A stretch of 64,000 nt of DNA from Duganella sp. BJB480 (lineage in GTDB: Bacteria; Pseudomonadota; Gammaproteobacteria; Burkholderiales; Burkholderiaceae_D). This document shows, in pieces, positions 1 through 10,476 of this stretch. The translations under genes were made by a program, and so were the position numbers. Position 1 is the stretch's first letter. The number at the start of each line of letters is the position of its first letter. Location of the stretch: NCBI GenBank assembly GCA_003416985.1, contig QVIN01000006.1, positions 1 through 64,000 on the forward strand, given 5' to 3'. Below the pieces are notes generated by a model, which was not told the DNA's origin, did not search any database, and saw only the letters and a program-made list of their open reading frames with translations.

Positions 1-122
1 AAGCCGTGATCGGTGCAGTCATGCACAAACTGGCTCACTTGATTTATGGGGTGATACACAATGACAAGCCTTTCGATCCTAATTACTTATCGAAAGGGCT
101 TGCCATTCAAGACGGTATCTGA
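1..122 (+). mobile_element. 3' end of IS110-family transposase gene (partial)
   Basis: An open frame enters from the left edge (first full codon at 3) and stops at 120-122. The 39 visible residues resemble the C-terminal tail of IS110/IS116/IS902 transposases, with a Lys-Leu-hydrophobic stretch followed by KPFDPNY and a terminal QDGI. Known of the family: DEDD-type recombinases whose elements carry non-coding ends. Only the end is visible, so it cannot be said whether the copy is intact. Positions 65-102 of the coding tail also form an imperfect inverted repeat. The identification rests on a short tail. Confidence 0.6.
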
Positions 123-141
123 CCCCACCATAAAAATAAAA

Positions 142-170
142 AAAGCCGGCGCTGGGCCGGCTTTCTATGG
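142..170 (-). terminator. Rho-independent terminator of the Bax-inhibitor-like gene
   Basis: A perfect 9-bp stem (142-150 with 156-164, GC-rich core GCCGGC) with a 5-nt loop. Read on the minus strand it is followed by a run of T residues (complement of the A-rich 131-141). It lies just downstream of the minus-strand stop at 183. Confidence 0.8.
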
Positions 171-182
171 GGTGGCTGCTAC

Positions 183-863
183 TTAGTCGCGGCTGCCGCC
201 GAAGATGCCCAGCAGGCGCAACAGGTTGACGAAGATGTTGTACACGTCCAGGTAGATGTTCAGCGTGGCGCGGATGTAGTTGGTCTCGCCGCCGTTGATG
301 ATCTGCTGCACGTCGTACAGGATGTAGGCCGAGAAGATCGCCACGGCGATCACCGAAATCACCAGCGACATGGCCGGGATGTGCAGGAAGATGTTGGCCA
401 GCGAGGCCAGCAGCAGGACGATGACGCCGGCGAACAGCCACGTGCCCATGCCCGAGAAGTCGCGCTTGGAGACGGTGGCCACGGTGGCCAGCACCGCGAA
501 CACGGTGGCCGTGCCGCCGAACGCCGTCATGATCAGGAAGGCGCCATTGGTGTAGGCGCGCAGCGTGAACGACAGGATGGGCGTCAGCATCAACCCCATG
601 AAGAACGTGAAGCCCAGCAGCAGGGCCACGCCCACGCCGGAATCCTTGTTCTTTTCGATGCCCCAGATGAAACCGAAGGCGACGGCCAGGAACAGCAGGC
701 TCATCAGCCCGCCGCTCAGTGGCAGCTGCAGGCCTACGCCCAGCACCGCGCCAAAGATGGTCGGCACCATGGACAGCGCGAGCAGCCAGTAGGTGTTGCG
801 CAGCACAGCGTGCTGGACCGAACGGCTTCCCGCCAGGTCGTAGGTGTTTTGCATGTTGTTCAT
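183..863 (-). CDS. Bax inhibitor-1/YccA family membrane protein
   Basis: A 226-residue, very hydrophobic protein with about seven membrane segments. The family signature includes the short cytoplasmic N-terminus, the FIWGIEKN-type loop and a final conserved acidic segment (YILYDVQQII) near residues 180-190. E. coli YccA, of this family, is an inner-membrane protein that modulates FtsH. That role is only suggested here, although hflK and hflC, the FtsH partners, lie about 12 kb away. The start is supported by a GGAGG ribosome site 7 nt upstream. The gene is transcribed alone, divergent from ndk, and ends at a clear terminator. Confidence 0.88.
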   Translation of the reverse strand: MNNMQNTYDLAGSRSVQHAVLRNTYWLLALSMVPTIFGAVLGVGLQLPLSGGLMSLLFLAVAFGFIWGIEKNKDSGVGVALLLGFTFFMGLMLTPILSFTLRAYTNGAFLIMTAFGGTATVFAVLATVATVSKRDFSGMGTWLFAGVIVLLLASLANIFLHIPAMSLVISVIAVAIFSAYILYDVQQIINGGETNYIRATLNIYLDVYNIFVNLLRLLGIFGGSRD

Positions 864-1133
864 AAAGAACCTCCTTCAGAGTGATTCGAATACCGCTTGC
901 CAAAAGCATAGCACGCCGGGGTAAAAATGCGCAAAATTGCCCCCAATACCCGCTTAAAGATGGCTTAATCTGGCCATCCTCCCAATATTTACCCGCCTGG
1001 GCGGCAAATATGGCCGGTCTTGCAAGCTTATCTATGCCCGATTCTCGGTATATGGGGTGTTCTATGGTAAAATCAAAGGTTGATTGAGTTATCAATTTTG
1101 TTTTAAACCTTTCTTTTTATTGGAGTTTTTTAA

Positions 1134-1541
1134 ATGGCAATCGAACGCACCCTGTCGATCATCAAACCAGACGCAGTCGCTAAAAACGTAATCGGCCAAA
1201 TCTACAGCCGTTTCGAAGGCGCTGGCCTGAAGATCGTTGCCGCTCAGATGAAGCAGCTGTCGCGTGAAGAGGCCGAAGGCTTCTACGCCGCTCACAAAGA
1301 GCGCGGTTTCTTCAAGGACCTGGTTGACTTCATGGTCTCCGGCCCAGTCATGATCCAGGCCCTGGAAGGCGAGAACGCAGTTCTGAAGAACCGCGAACTG
1401 ATGGGCGCCACCGATCCTAAGAAGGCTGAAAAAGGCACCATCCGCGCCGACTTCGCCGACTCGATCGATGCCAACGCTGTTCACGGTTCCGACGCTGTCG
1501 AAGCTGCGGCAGTTGAAATCGCTTACTTCTTCGGTAAGTAA
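1134..1541 (+). CDS. ndk: Nucleoside-diphosphate kinase
   Basis: A 135-residue cytosolic enzyme that moves the gamma phosphate from ATP to nucleoside diphosphates through a phosphohistidine. The active-site motif NAVHGSD places the catalytic histidine at residue 117. The N-terminus ERTLSIIKPDAV and the RGFF segment are typical. The length is slightly shorter than the usual 140-143 residues but nothing is missing. The start has GGAG 9 nt upstream. It is the first gene of the housekeeping block; AT-rich DNA upstream (about 1040-1110) probably holds its promoter. The stop is followed by a hairpin before rlmN. Confidence 0.97.
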   Translation: MAIERTLSIIKPDAVAKNVIGQIYSRFEGAGLKIVAAQMKQLSREEAEGFYAAHKERGFFKDLVDFMVSGPVMIQALEGENAVLKNRELMGATDPKKAEKGTIRADFADSIDANAVHGSDAVEAAAVEIAYFFGK

Positions 1542-1552
1542 TTTTTAGTAGA

Positions 1553-1582
1553 TCCGTTTCCGCGCCGCGGTGCGGAAACGGA
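1553..1582 (+). other. Intercistronic hairpin between ndk and rlmN
   Basis: An 11-bp perfect stem (1553-1563 with 1572-1582) and an 8-nt loop, ending 4 nt before the annotated rlmN start. No T-run follows, so it is not a classical terminator. It could stabilise the ndk 3' end or limit ribosome access to rlmN. Confidence 0.6.
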
Positions 1583-1586
1583 ATAA

Positions 1587-2785
<1,199 letters not shown>

Positions 2786-2786
<1 letters not shown>

Positions 2787-3607
2787 TGACCTTCCTGGCG
2801 CAGCGGAGCCGGCTCAGTCTCGCCGCCTTGTGCGCGGCCGGGGCGCTGGCCGGCTGCGCGTCGCCGGGACCTGAACGCGGCAAGAGCGGCCAGGCCGAGC
2901 TGACCACGGTGTCGGACCAGACCGCGGCCCAGCGCAAGGTCGACATCCGCATGCAGCTGGCGGTCGGCTACTACGAGCAGGGCCAGTACCCGTTCGCGCT
3001 GGACGAAGTTAAGCTGGCGCTGGCCGCCGACCCGAATTACGCCGACGGCTACGGCATGCGCGGCCTGATTTACCAGGCGATGGGCGAGACCGGGCTGGCG
3101 GAGGACAACTTCGTGCGGGCCCGCAAACTGGCGCCGGCCAATCCGGATTTGGCCAACAATTACGGATCCTTCCTGTGCCAGTCCGGCCGGGTGGCCGAGG
3201 CGCTGCCGCTGTTCGACGCCGCCCTGGCCAACCACGCCTACCGTTCGCCGGCCAACGCCGCGAACAACGCCGGTTCCTGCGCATTGAAGATCAAGGATTA
3301 CGCCAGCGCGGAGCGTTATCTGCTGCAAGCCTTGCAGTTGACGCCCGACCTGCCGGCCACCAACGCCAATCTGGCGCGGGTTTATTTTGAAAAGCGCGAT
3401 TATATCCGCGCCAATTTCTTCATTACCCGTTTGAACAAGGTGGCAAAGATGGAGAGCCTGACGGCCGATGTGCTGTGGCTCGGGATTAAGGTGCAGCATA
3501 AGCTGGGCGACACCGGTGCGGAAGCTGGCTGGGCGACGCAATTGCGCCGCCACCACCCCGGTTCGGCCGAGTATGCTGCTTATCAACGTGGGGCGTTTGA
3601 TGAGTGA
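2786..3607 (+). CDS. pilW: Type IV pilus biogenesis/stability lipoprotein PilW (PilF)
   Basis: A 273-residue protein with a lipoprotein signal ending in the lipobox LAGC (cysteine near residue 24), followed by TPR repeats over roughly residues 50-260. In the PilF/PilW family this outer-membrane lipoprotein helps secretin assembly or pilus stability. Its position between rlmN and rodZ is the common betaproteobacterial arrangement. Its start overlaps the rlmN stop, so translation is probably coupled. Confidence 0.9.
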
Positions 3608-4622
3608 AACAGGGATACCAATGAATTCAGAGTGGGCAGAACCGCCAAAGGACCAGGGCAGCAGCCTGGCCACGCCCGGAGCACAACTGGCGGCCCAGCG
3701 CGAAGCGATGGGACTGACGGTCGAACAGATAGCCGACCAGCTGAAACTGGCGCCGCGCCAGGTCAAGGCGCTCGAAGCAGGCGACTACGCCGCGCTGCCC
3801 AACATGGCCGTGGTGCGCGGTTTCGTGCGCGCCTACGCCAAGGTCGTGAAGATCGACGCCACGCCGCTGGTGGCGATGATCGAAGTGATCTCGCCGACCA
3901 GTCATGAAGCGGCGCCGCCGCGCAAGGAAATCGCGGCCACCTTCACCGAGTCGCGCTTCCCGTCGATGACCGGTCGTTCGTCGACTCCCACGGCATGGCT
4001 GGTGGGTGCCGCGGCCGTGGTGGTGGTTGCCGCCGCCGGCGCGTACGCCTACCAGGCCGGCCTGATTCCGGCCACGCTGTTCCAGCGCGCGGACAAGGAA
4101 GCGCCGGCCAGCGCGGCCGCCGAGGCCTCCAAGCCGGCCGACGTTGCCGTCGCGCCGATCGAGACCACGCTGGTCAAGCCGGGCCAGGAGACGGCGCCGT
4201 TGCAGTCGCCAAGCGTGCCGCTGATTTCCGTGCCTCCGCAAGGCGGGACGAGCAACGACGCCGCGCCGGCCGCCGCGCAAACGACGCCGCCGGCCGCCGC
4301 GCCGGCGCCAGCGCCTGCGACGCCCGCTCCGGCCGCGCCGGTGGCCCAGGTATCGCCGCCAGCCGCCGCGCCGGTCGCCGCCAGCGGCAGCCAGCTGGTG
4401 CTGAAGGTGACGCAGGATTCGTGGGTGGAGATCCGTCGCCCTGGCACGACGCCGCTGATTTCGCGCCTGGTCAAAGCCGGCAGCACCGAGACCTTCGACA
4501 TCAAGGATCCGGCGCTGCTCATCGTCGGCAAACCGGGCGGCGTGGAAGCGACGCTGGGCGGTGCGCCGCTGGCGCTGCCGCCGGTCGCCGGCGGCACGAT
4601 CTCGCGCGTGAACATCAAATAA
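3600..4622 (+). CDS. rodZ: RodZ-type cell-shape protein (HTH + membrane + DUF4115)
   Basis: Up to 340 residues: an N-terminal helix-turn-helix of RodZ type (about 25-95, GAQLAAQREAMGLTVEQIAD region), one membrane helix (about 130-150), a long Ala/Pro-rich periplasmic linker, and a C-terminal DUF4115 beta domain (from about 260) with SWVEIR. In the family the cytosolic HTH contacts MreB and links the elongasome to the wall. Starts at 3600 (overlaps pilW by 8 nt) and 3621 (better AGGGA site) are both possible; the longer is given. A further upstream in-frame extension inside pilW is rejected. Confidence 0.9.
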   Translation: MSETGIPMNSEWAEPPKDQGSSLATPGAQLAAQREAMGLTVEQIADQLKLAPRQVKALEAGDYAALPNMAVVRGFVRAYAKVVKIDATPLVAMIEVISPTSHEAAPPRKEIAATFTESRFPSMTGRSSTPTAWLVGAAAVVVVAAAGAYAYQAGLIPATLFQRADKEAPASAAAEASKPADVAVAPIETTLVKPGQETAPLQSPSVPLISVPPQGGTSNDAAPAAAQTTPPAAAPAPAPATPAPAAPVAQVSPPAAAPVAASGSQLVLKVTQDSWVEIRRPGTTPLISRLVKAGSTETFDIKDPALLIVGKPGGVEATLGGAPLALPPVAGGTISRVNIK

Positions 4623-4643
4623 ACGAGTACGAATAGAACGATC

Positions 4644-5915
4644 ATGTCTTCAACGCAAACAGCTATTCCTTCGGGACCATCGAATCGCCGCGCCAGCCGC
4701 AGCGTGCTGGTTTCGCACGGCCAGCGCAAGATCTGGGTGGGCGGCGACGCCCCCGTGGTGGTGCAGTCGATGACCAATACCGACACCGCCAACGTGATCG
4801 AGACCGCCATCCAGATCAAGGAACTGGCGCGCGCCGGTTCGGAGCTGGTGCGCCTGACGGTGGACCGTCCCGAGGCGGCGGCGGCGGTACCCTACATCCG
4901 CGAGCAGCTGGACAAGATGGAGATCGACGTGCCGCTGGTCGGCGACTTCCACTACAACGGCCACACGCTGCTCAACGAGTATCCCGACTGCGCCAGGGCG
5001 CTGTCGAAGTACCGCATCAATCCGGGCAACGTCGGCAAGGGCGCCAAGCGCGACACGCAATTCGCGCAGATGATCGAAGTGGCCGCGCGCTACGACAAGC
5101 CGGTGCGCATCGGCGTCAACTGGGGCAGCCTGGATCAGGCGCTGCTGGCCCGCATCATGGACGAAAACGCCGGCCGCGCCGAGCCGTGGTCCGCGCAGGC
5201 GGTGATGTACGAGGCGCTGATCACCTCCGCCATCGAGAACGCCGTGCGCGCCGAGGAACTGGGCCTGGGCCGCGACAAGATCATCCTGTCGTGCAAAGTC
5301 TCGGGCGTGCAGGATTTGATCGCCGTGTACCGCGAACTGGCCAAGCGCTGCGACTATCCGCTGCACCTGGGCCTGACCGAAGCGGGCATGGGCAGCAAGG
5401 GCATCGTCGCCTCGACCGCCTCGCTGTCGGTGCTGCTGCAGGAGGGCATCGGCGACACCATCCGCATCTCGCTGACGCCGGAGCCGGGCGGCGACCGCAC
5501 CAAGGAAGTTGTGGTCGGCCAGGAGATCCTGCAGACCATGGGCCTGCGCAAATTCACGCCGATGGTGATCGCGTGCCCGGGGTGCGGCCGCACCACCTCG
5601 ACCACCTTCCAGGAACTGGCCGACAACATCCAGACCTATCTGCGCGACCAGATGCCGGAATGGAAAAAGACCTATCCGGGCGTGGAGGCGATGAACGTGG
5701 CCGTGATGGGCTGCATCGTCAACGGTCCTGGCGAATCGAAGCACGCCAACATCGGCATCAGCCTGCCGGGCACCGGCGAATCGCCGGCCGCGCCGGTGTT
5801 CGTCGACGGCGCCAAGTTCGCCACGCTGCGCGGTGAGCGCATCGTCGAGGAGTTCCAGGAAATCGTACTGAATTACGTGAAGAAGAACTACAGCAAAGAA
5901 TATGTCCAAAACTGA
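4644..5915 (+). CDS. ispG: 4-hydroxy-3-methylbut-2-enyl diphosphate synthase (flavodoxin), IspG
   Basis: A 423-residue 4Fe-4S enzyme of the MEP isoprenoid pathway, converting the cyclodiphosphate MEcPP to HMBPP. The N-terminal TIM-barrel begins with VVVQSMTNTDT. The C-terminal reductase-like domain carries the cluster cysteines in CPGCGR (about 311 and 314) and MGCIVNGPGES (about 356). It lies 21 nt after rodZ and overlaps hisS by 14 nt, so all three are probably co-transcribed. Confidence 0.97.
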   Translation: MSSTQTAIPSGPSNRRASRSVLVSHGQRKIWVGGDAPVVVQSMTNTDTANVIETAIQIKELARAGSELVRLTVDRPEAAAAVPYIREQLDKMEIDVPLVGDFHYNGHTLLNEYPDCARALSKYRINPGNVGKGAKRDTQFAQMIEVAARYDKPVRIGVNWGSLDQALLARIMDENAGRAEPWSAQAVMYEALITSAIENAVRAEELGLGRDKIILSCKVSGVQDLIAVYRELAKRCDYPLHLGLTEAGMGSKGIVASTASLSVLLQEGIGDTIRISLTPEPGGDRTKEVVVGQEILQTMGLRKFTPMVIACPGCGRTTSTTFQELADNIQTYLRDQMPEWKKTYPGVEAMNVAVMGCIVNGPGESKHANIGISLPGTGESPAAPVFVDGAKFATLRGERIVEEFQEIVLNYVKKNYSKEYVQN

Positions 5916-7245
5916 AAAAATCACCGCCGTCAAAGGCATGAACGACATCCTGCCGACCGATTCGCATCTGTGGCAGCTGTTCGAGAACACCGCGCAATCG
6001 GTGGTGCAGAGCTATGGCTTCCAGCAGGTCCGTACGCCCATCGTGGAAAACACCGCGCTGTTCTCGCGCGCCATCGGCGCCGTGACCGACATCGTGGAAA
6101 AGGAAATGTACTCGTTCGAGGACTCGATGAACGGCGACAAGCTGACCCTGCGCCCTGAAGGCACGGCCGGCGTGGTGCGCGCGGTGATCGAGCATAACCT
6201 GGTCTACGAAGGTCCCAAGCGCCTGTGGTACACCGGCCCGATGTTCCGCCATGAGCGTCCGCAGCGCGGCCGCTATCGCCAGTTCTACCAGTTCGGCTGC
6301 GAAGCGGTCGGCTTCAACGGCCCGGACGTCGACGCCGAAATGATCATGATGTGCCGCCGCCTGTGGGATGACCTGGGCCTGGAAAACATCCGCCTCGAAC
6401 TGAACTCGATCGGCGACGCCGAAGAGCGCGCGCGCCACCGCGTCGACCTGATCGCCTACCTGGAAAAGCACGAGGACATCCTCGACGCCGAAGCCAAGCG
6501 CCGCCTGCACAGCAACCCGCTGCGCATCCTGGACACCAAGAACCCGGCGATGCAGGAGATGGTCAACGCCGCACCGAAGCTGCTGGAGTACCTGGGCGAG
6601 GAATCGCTGGCCCACTTCAACGGCGTGCGCAAGATCCTCGACCACAACAACATCCCGTATGCGATCAACCCGCGCCTGGTGCGCGGCCTCGATTACTACA
6701 ACCGCACCGTGTTCGAATGGGTGACGGACGCACTGGGCTCGCAGGGCACCGTGTGCGCCGGCGGCCGTTACGATCCGTTGATCGCCTCCTTCGGCGGCAA
6801 GCCGACGCCCGCCGTCGGTTTCGCGATGGGCATCGAGCGCCTGCTGGAGCTGATGAAGGAAGCCGGCGAGCCGGACGCGCCCGACCAGTGCGACGTCTAC
6901 CTGGTGCACCAGGGCGAGGCCGCGCAGTTGCAAGCCTTTGTGCTGGGCGAGCGCCTGCGCGACGCCGGCCTGGACGTGGTCATGCACGCCTCGACCGCGA
7001 ACGGCCCTGGCAGTTTCAAGACGCAGATGAAAAAAGCCGACGGCAGCGGCGCGACCTTCGCCGTCATCATCGGCGAGGACGAAGTGGCCAACCACACCGC
7101 CAGCGTCAAGGCGATGCGCGGGGAAGAGGGCGCCCAGCAGCAGTCGACGGTGCCGTTCGACGACGTCGTCGATTTCGTGGTCGACCAGATCACCGACAGC
7201 GGCGACCATCACCACCACGTGCACGACGAGCATTGCAATCACTAA
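5902..7245 (+). CDS. hisS: Histidine--tRNA ligase with histidine-rich C-terminal tail
   Basis: A 447-residue class II aminoacyl-tRNA synthetase that charges tRNA-His. Motif 2 (GPMFRHERPQRGRYRQF), the histidine-specific GLDYYNRTVFE motif and motif 3 (GFAMGIERLLEL) are all present, followed by the anticodon-binding domain (about 330-430). The odd part is the end: the last 13 residues hold seven histidines, a cysteine and acidic residues, well beyond the normal fold. The start is inside the ispG 3' end. It is distinct from hisZ at 14503, which lacks aminoacylation motifs. Confidence 0.97.
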   Translation: MSKTEKITAVKGMNDILPTDSHLWQLFENTAQSVVQSYGFQQVRTPIVENTALFSRAIGAVTDIVEKEMYSFEDSMNGDKLTLRPEGTAGVVRAVIEHNLVYEGPKRLWYTGPMFRHERPQRGRYRQFYQFGCEAVGFNGPDVDAEMIMMCRRLWDDLGLENIRLELNSIGDAEERARHRVDLIAYLEKHEDILDAEAKRRLHSNPLRILDTKNPAMQEMVNAAPKLLEYLGEESLAHFNGVRKILDHNNIPYAINPRLVRGLDYYNRTVFEWVTDALGSQGTVCAGGRYDPLIASFGGKPTPAVGFAMGIERLLELMKEAGEPDAPDQCDVYLVHQGEAAQLQAFVLGERLRDAGLDVVMHASTANGPGSFKTQMKKADGSGATFAVIIGEDEVANHTASVKAMRGEEGAQQQSTVPFDDVVDFVVDQITDSGDHHHHVHDEHCNH

Positions 7246-7284
7246 GCCGTTTTTTTATAACCTATAACGAGTAGACGAACTGAC

Positions 7285-7938
7285 ATGGCATACGATCTCG
7301 AAGAACAAGAACAAATCGCGACCCTCAAGGCGTGGTGGGACAAATACGGCAACCTGACCTCGTGGGTGCTGATTGCCGGCCTGGCCGCGTATTCGGGTTT
7401 CGTCGGCTGGAATAAATACCAGGGCAACCAGGCCGCGCAAGCGTCGGCGCTGTACGACGAGCTGCAATCGGCGGTGGAAGCGAAGGACAACGCCAAGGTG
7501 CTGCGCGCCGCCGGCGACATGGAGAGCAAATTCGGCGGCACCGCCTACGCCTCGATGAGCGCGCTGACGGCGGCCAAGAGCAGCTTCGAAGCGAACGACG
7601 TGAAATCGGCCAAGGCCCAGCTGCAATGGGCGGTGGAACACGGCGGCGACGAGTTCAAGGCCGTGGCCAAGGTGCGTCTGGCCGGCCTGCTGCTGGACGA
7701 GAAAGCCTATGACGAAGCGCTGAAGGTGCTGGCCGGCGAAGTGGCGCCGCAGTTCGCCGGTTCGGTGGCCGACCGCAAGGGCGACGTGCTGGCCGCGCAG
7801 AACAAGCTGACCGAAGCCCGCGCCGCCTATCAGGCCGCGCTGGAAGCGACCGACAAGAAGAACCCTGGCCGCCAGCTGATCCAGCTGAAACTGGAAGCCA
7901 TCGGCGGCTCCGTGCCGGCCGCCAAGGACGCAGCGTAA
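7285..7938 (+). CDS. yfgM: YfgM-type membrane-anchored TPR protein
   Basis: A 217-residue protein with an acidic cytosolic N-terminus (EEQEQIATLKAWW), one membrane helix near residues 27-45 and a periplasmic TPR-like region. E. coli YfgM is a SecYEG/PpiD-associated ancillary factor in the envelope. The order hisS-yfgM-bamB-der matches that of many proteobacteria. The gene stands 39 nt behind hisS and is followed by a GC-rich hairpin before bamB. Confidence 0.9.
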   Translation: MAYDLEEQEQIATLKAWWDKYGNLTSWVLIAGLAAYSGFVGWNKYQGNQAAQASALYDELQSAVEAKDNAKVLRAAGDMESKFGGTAYASMSALTAAKSSFEANDVKSAKAQLQWAVEHGGDEFKAVAKVRLAGLLLDEKAYDEALKVLAGEVAPQFAGSVADRKGDVLAAQNKLTEARAAYQAALEATDKKNPGRQLIQLKLEAIGGSVPAAKDAA

Positions 7939-7944
7939 TTCATC

Positions 7945-7966
7945 GGCGCCGGCCGCTGCCGGCGCC
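7945..7966 (+). other. Intercistronic hairpin between yfgM and bamB
   Basis: A perfect 9-bp all-GC stem (7945-7953 with 7958-7966) with a CGCT tetraloop. No T-run follows, so it is more likely an mRNA stability or processing element than a terminator. Confidence 0.55.
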
Positions 7967-7985
7967 TCCAGATCAAGGTTAAAAA

Positions 7986-9122
7986 ATGCGTATTACCGAA
8001 AAAGTTATTGCTGCAAGCGTGTTTGCGATGTTGGCCGGTTGTTCCTTGTTCTCGTCCAAAGATACCAAGAACCAGCCGGCGCCGCTGGTTGAGCTCAAGG
8101 GCGGCGTCACGCCCAAGACGGTCTGGAAATACTCGATCGGCAAGGCCGGCACCGCCGTCTTCACGCCTGCGCTGGTGGGCGACAGCCTGTACGTGGCCGA
8201 CGCCGACGGCGCGCTGGCGCGCCTGAACGTGGCCACCGGCAAGGAGCAATGGCGCGTCAAGACCGGCTCCGACCTCACGGCCGGTGTCGGCAGCGACGGC
8301 GAAGTGATCGTGGTCGGTGGCGTCAAGGGCACCATCCTGGCGTTCGACGCCAACGGCAAGCCGCTGTGGAAAGCCCAGGCGACCAGCGAAGTGCTGTCGT
8401 CGCCGGTGGTGGGCGGCGGCGTGGTGGTGGTGCGCAGCGTCGACAACCAGATCACCGCGTACGAAGCCAAGACCGGCGTCAAACGCTGGACCGTGCCGCG
8501 CGTGACGCCGGCCCTGACCCTGCGCAACGCGCCGGGCATGGTCGTCAACGGCCCCAATGTGTACGTGGCCCAGCCGGGCGGCAAGCTGCTGTCGCTGACC
8601 CTGGCCACCGGCCTGCAGCGCTTTGAAGTGGTGGTCGGCGAACCGCGCGGCGCCACCGAGCTGGAACGCGTCACCGACATCGCCGGCACGCCGGTGATCA
8701 TGGAAAAAGATGTCTGCGCCGTGTCCTACCAGGGCCGCGTGGCCTGCTTCGACGCCCTGACCGGCGCGCCGCACTGGAGCAAGCCCGCTTCGTCCGACGT
8801 CGGCGTGGCGGTGGACCAGCGTTTTGTATTCGTCTCCGACGACAAAGGCGAAGTTGCAGCCTACAGCCGTGAAAACGGCAGCAACGCCTGGAAGAACGAC
8901 AAGCTGGCCTACCGCCGCCTGTCGACGCCAGTCTCCTACGGCCGCGCAGTGGCCGTCGGCGACTACCAGGGTTACGTCCATCTGCTCTCGCGGGAAGATG
9001 GCGCACTTATAGGTCGCGCCGCGACCGATGGCAGCCCGATTCAATCGGACCCTGTCATCGCCGGCACGAATTTGATTTTCCAAACCCAATCAGGGACAGT
9101 GACCGCTCTCGCGGTCGAGTAA
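7986..9122 (+). CDS. bamB: Outer-membrane assembly lipoprotein BamB
   Basis: A 378-residue lipoprotein with lipobox LAGC (cysteine near residue 19) and an eight-bladed PQQ-type beta-propeller fold, visible as repeated blocks such as GKEQWRVKTGSDL, GKPLWKAQ and GVKRWTVPR. As part of the BAM complex it assists insertion of beta-barrel proteins into the outer membrane. Standard position between yfgM and der; the gap to der is only 3 nt. Confidence 0.95.
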   Translation: MRITEKVIAASVFAMLAGCSLFSSKDTKNQPAPLVELKGGVTPKTVWKYSIGKAGTAVFTPALVGDSLYVADADGALARLNVATGKEQWRVKTGSDLTAGVGSDGEVIVVGGVKGTILAFDANGKPLWKAQATSEVLSSPVVGGGVVVVRSVDNQITAYEAKTGVKRWTVPRVTPALTLRNAPGMVVNGPNVYVAQPGGKLLSLTLATGLQRFEVVVGEPRGATELERVTDIAGTPVIMEKDVCAVSYQGRVACFDALTGAPHWSKPASSDVGVAVDQRFVFVSDDKGEVAAYSRENGSNAWKNDKLAYRRLSTPVSYGRAVAVGDYQGYVHLLSREDGALIGRAATDGSPIQSDPVIAGTNLIFQTQSGTVTALAVE

Positions 9123-9125
9123 AAA

Positions 9126-10472
9126 ATGAAGCCGGTAATCGCACTAGTGGGTCGACCCAATGTAGGGAAATCGACCTTGTTCAATCGTCTGACCCGCTCG
9201 CGCGACGCGCTGGTGGCGGACTTGCCTGGGTTGACGCGAGATCGTCACTATGGCGAGGGCCGTGTCGGCGAACGTCCCTTCCTCGTCATCGACACGGGCG
9301 GCTTCGAGCCGGTCGCCAAGGAAGGCATCATGCATCAGATGGCGCTGCAGACCAAGCAGGCCGTGGCCGAGGCCGACATCGTCGTGTTCCTGGTCGACGG
9401 CCGCCAGGGCCTGACGCCGCATGACAAAACCATTACCGACTTCCTGCGCAAGAGCGGCCGTCCGGTCATGCTGGTCGTGAACAAGTCGGAAGGCATGCGC
9501 TACACCGCCGTGGTCGCCGACTTCTACGAGCTGGGACTGGGCGAGCCATACTCGATCTCCTCGGCCCACGGCGACGGCGTCGCCGACCTGGTGGAGGAGG
9601 CGCTGGACCTGGCCTTCGCCCAGCGGCCGGAAGATCCTGAGGAACTGGAAAAGACCGATCATGGCATCAAGATCGCGCTGGTCGGCCGTCCGAACGTCGG
9701 CAAGTCCACCCTGATCAACACCCTGGTGGGCGAAGAGCGCGTGATCGCCTTCGACATGCCGGGCACCACCCGCGACTCGATCGAGATTCCGTTCGAGCGC
9801 GAAGGCAAGCAGTACACGCTGATCGACACCGCCGGCATCCGCCGTCGCGGCAAGGTGTTCGAAGCGATCGAGAAATTCTCGGTCGTCAAGACGCTGCAAT
9901 CGATCTCGGAAGCGAACGTGGTCGTGCTGATGCTTGACGCGCAGCAGGACATCTCCGAGCAGGACGCCCACATCGCCGGCTTCGTGCTGGAGACCGGCCG
10001 CGCGCTGGTCATCGCCGTCAACAAGTGGGACGGCCTGCGCAGCGACGAGCGCGATGAAATCAAGATCGACATCGACCGCAAGCTGGACTTCCTGTCCTTC
10101 GCCAAGATGCACTTCATCTCGGCGCTGAAGTCGCAGGGCATCGGCCCGCTGATGAAGTCGGTGGACGCGGCCTACGCCGCCGCCATGTGCAACCTGTCGA
10201 CGCCGAAGCTGACCCGCGCCCTGATCGAGGCCGTGGAGAAGCAGGAGCCGCGCCGCAAGGGTTCGATCCGTCCGAAGCTGCGCTACGCGCACCAGGGCGG
10301 CATGAATCCGCCGGTGATCGTCATCCACGGCAACGCCCTGGACGCGGTCGGCGAGCCGTACAAGCGCTATCTGGAAAAGCATTTCCGCGACACCTTCCAG
10401 CTGGTGGGCACGCCGCTGCGCATCGAACTGCGCACCGGTAAAAATCCATTCGCAAAAACACAGTCGAAATAA
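9126..10472 (+). CDS. der: Ribosome biogenesis GTPase Der (EngA)
   Basis: A 448-residue protein with two tandem GTPase domains, each with GRPNVGKST (residues 8 and about 185) and DTxG switch motifs, followed by a KH-like C-terminal domain (about 360-440). It acts in maturation of the 50S subunit. Start ATG 3 nt behind the bamB stop. Confidence 0.98.
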   Translation: MKPVIALVGRPNVGKSTLFNRLTRSRDALVADLPGLTRDRHYGEGRVGERPFLVIDTGGFEPVAKEGIMHQMALQTKQAVAEADIVVFLVDGRQGLTPHDKTITDFLRKSGRPVMLVVNKSEGMRYTAVVADFYELGLGEPYSISSAHGDGVADLVEEALDLAFAQRPEDPEELEKTDHGIKIALVGRPNVGKSTLINTLVGEERVIAFDMPGTTRDSIEIPFEREGKQYTLIDTAGIRRRGKVFEAIEKFSVVKTLQSISEANVVVLMLDAQQDISEQDAHIAGFVLETGRALVIAVNKWDGLRSDERDEIKIDIDRKLDFLSFAKMHFISALKSQGIGPLMKSVDAAYAAAMCNLSTPKLTRALIEAVEKQEPRRKGSIRPKLRYAHQGGMNPPVIVIHGNALDAVGEPYKRYLEKHFRDTFQLVGTPLRIELRTGKNPFAKTQSK

Positions 10473-10476
10473 GCGG

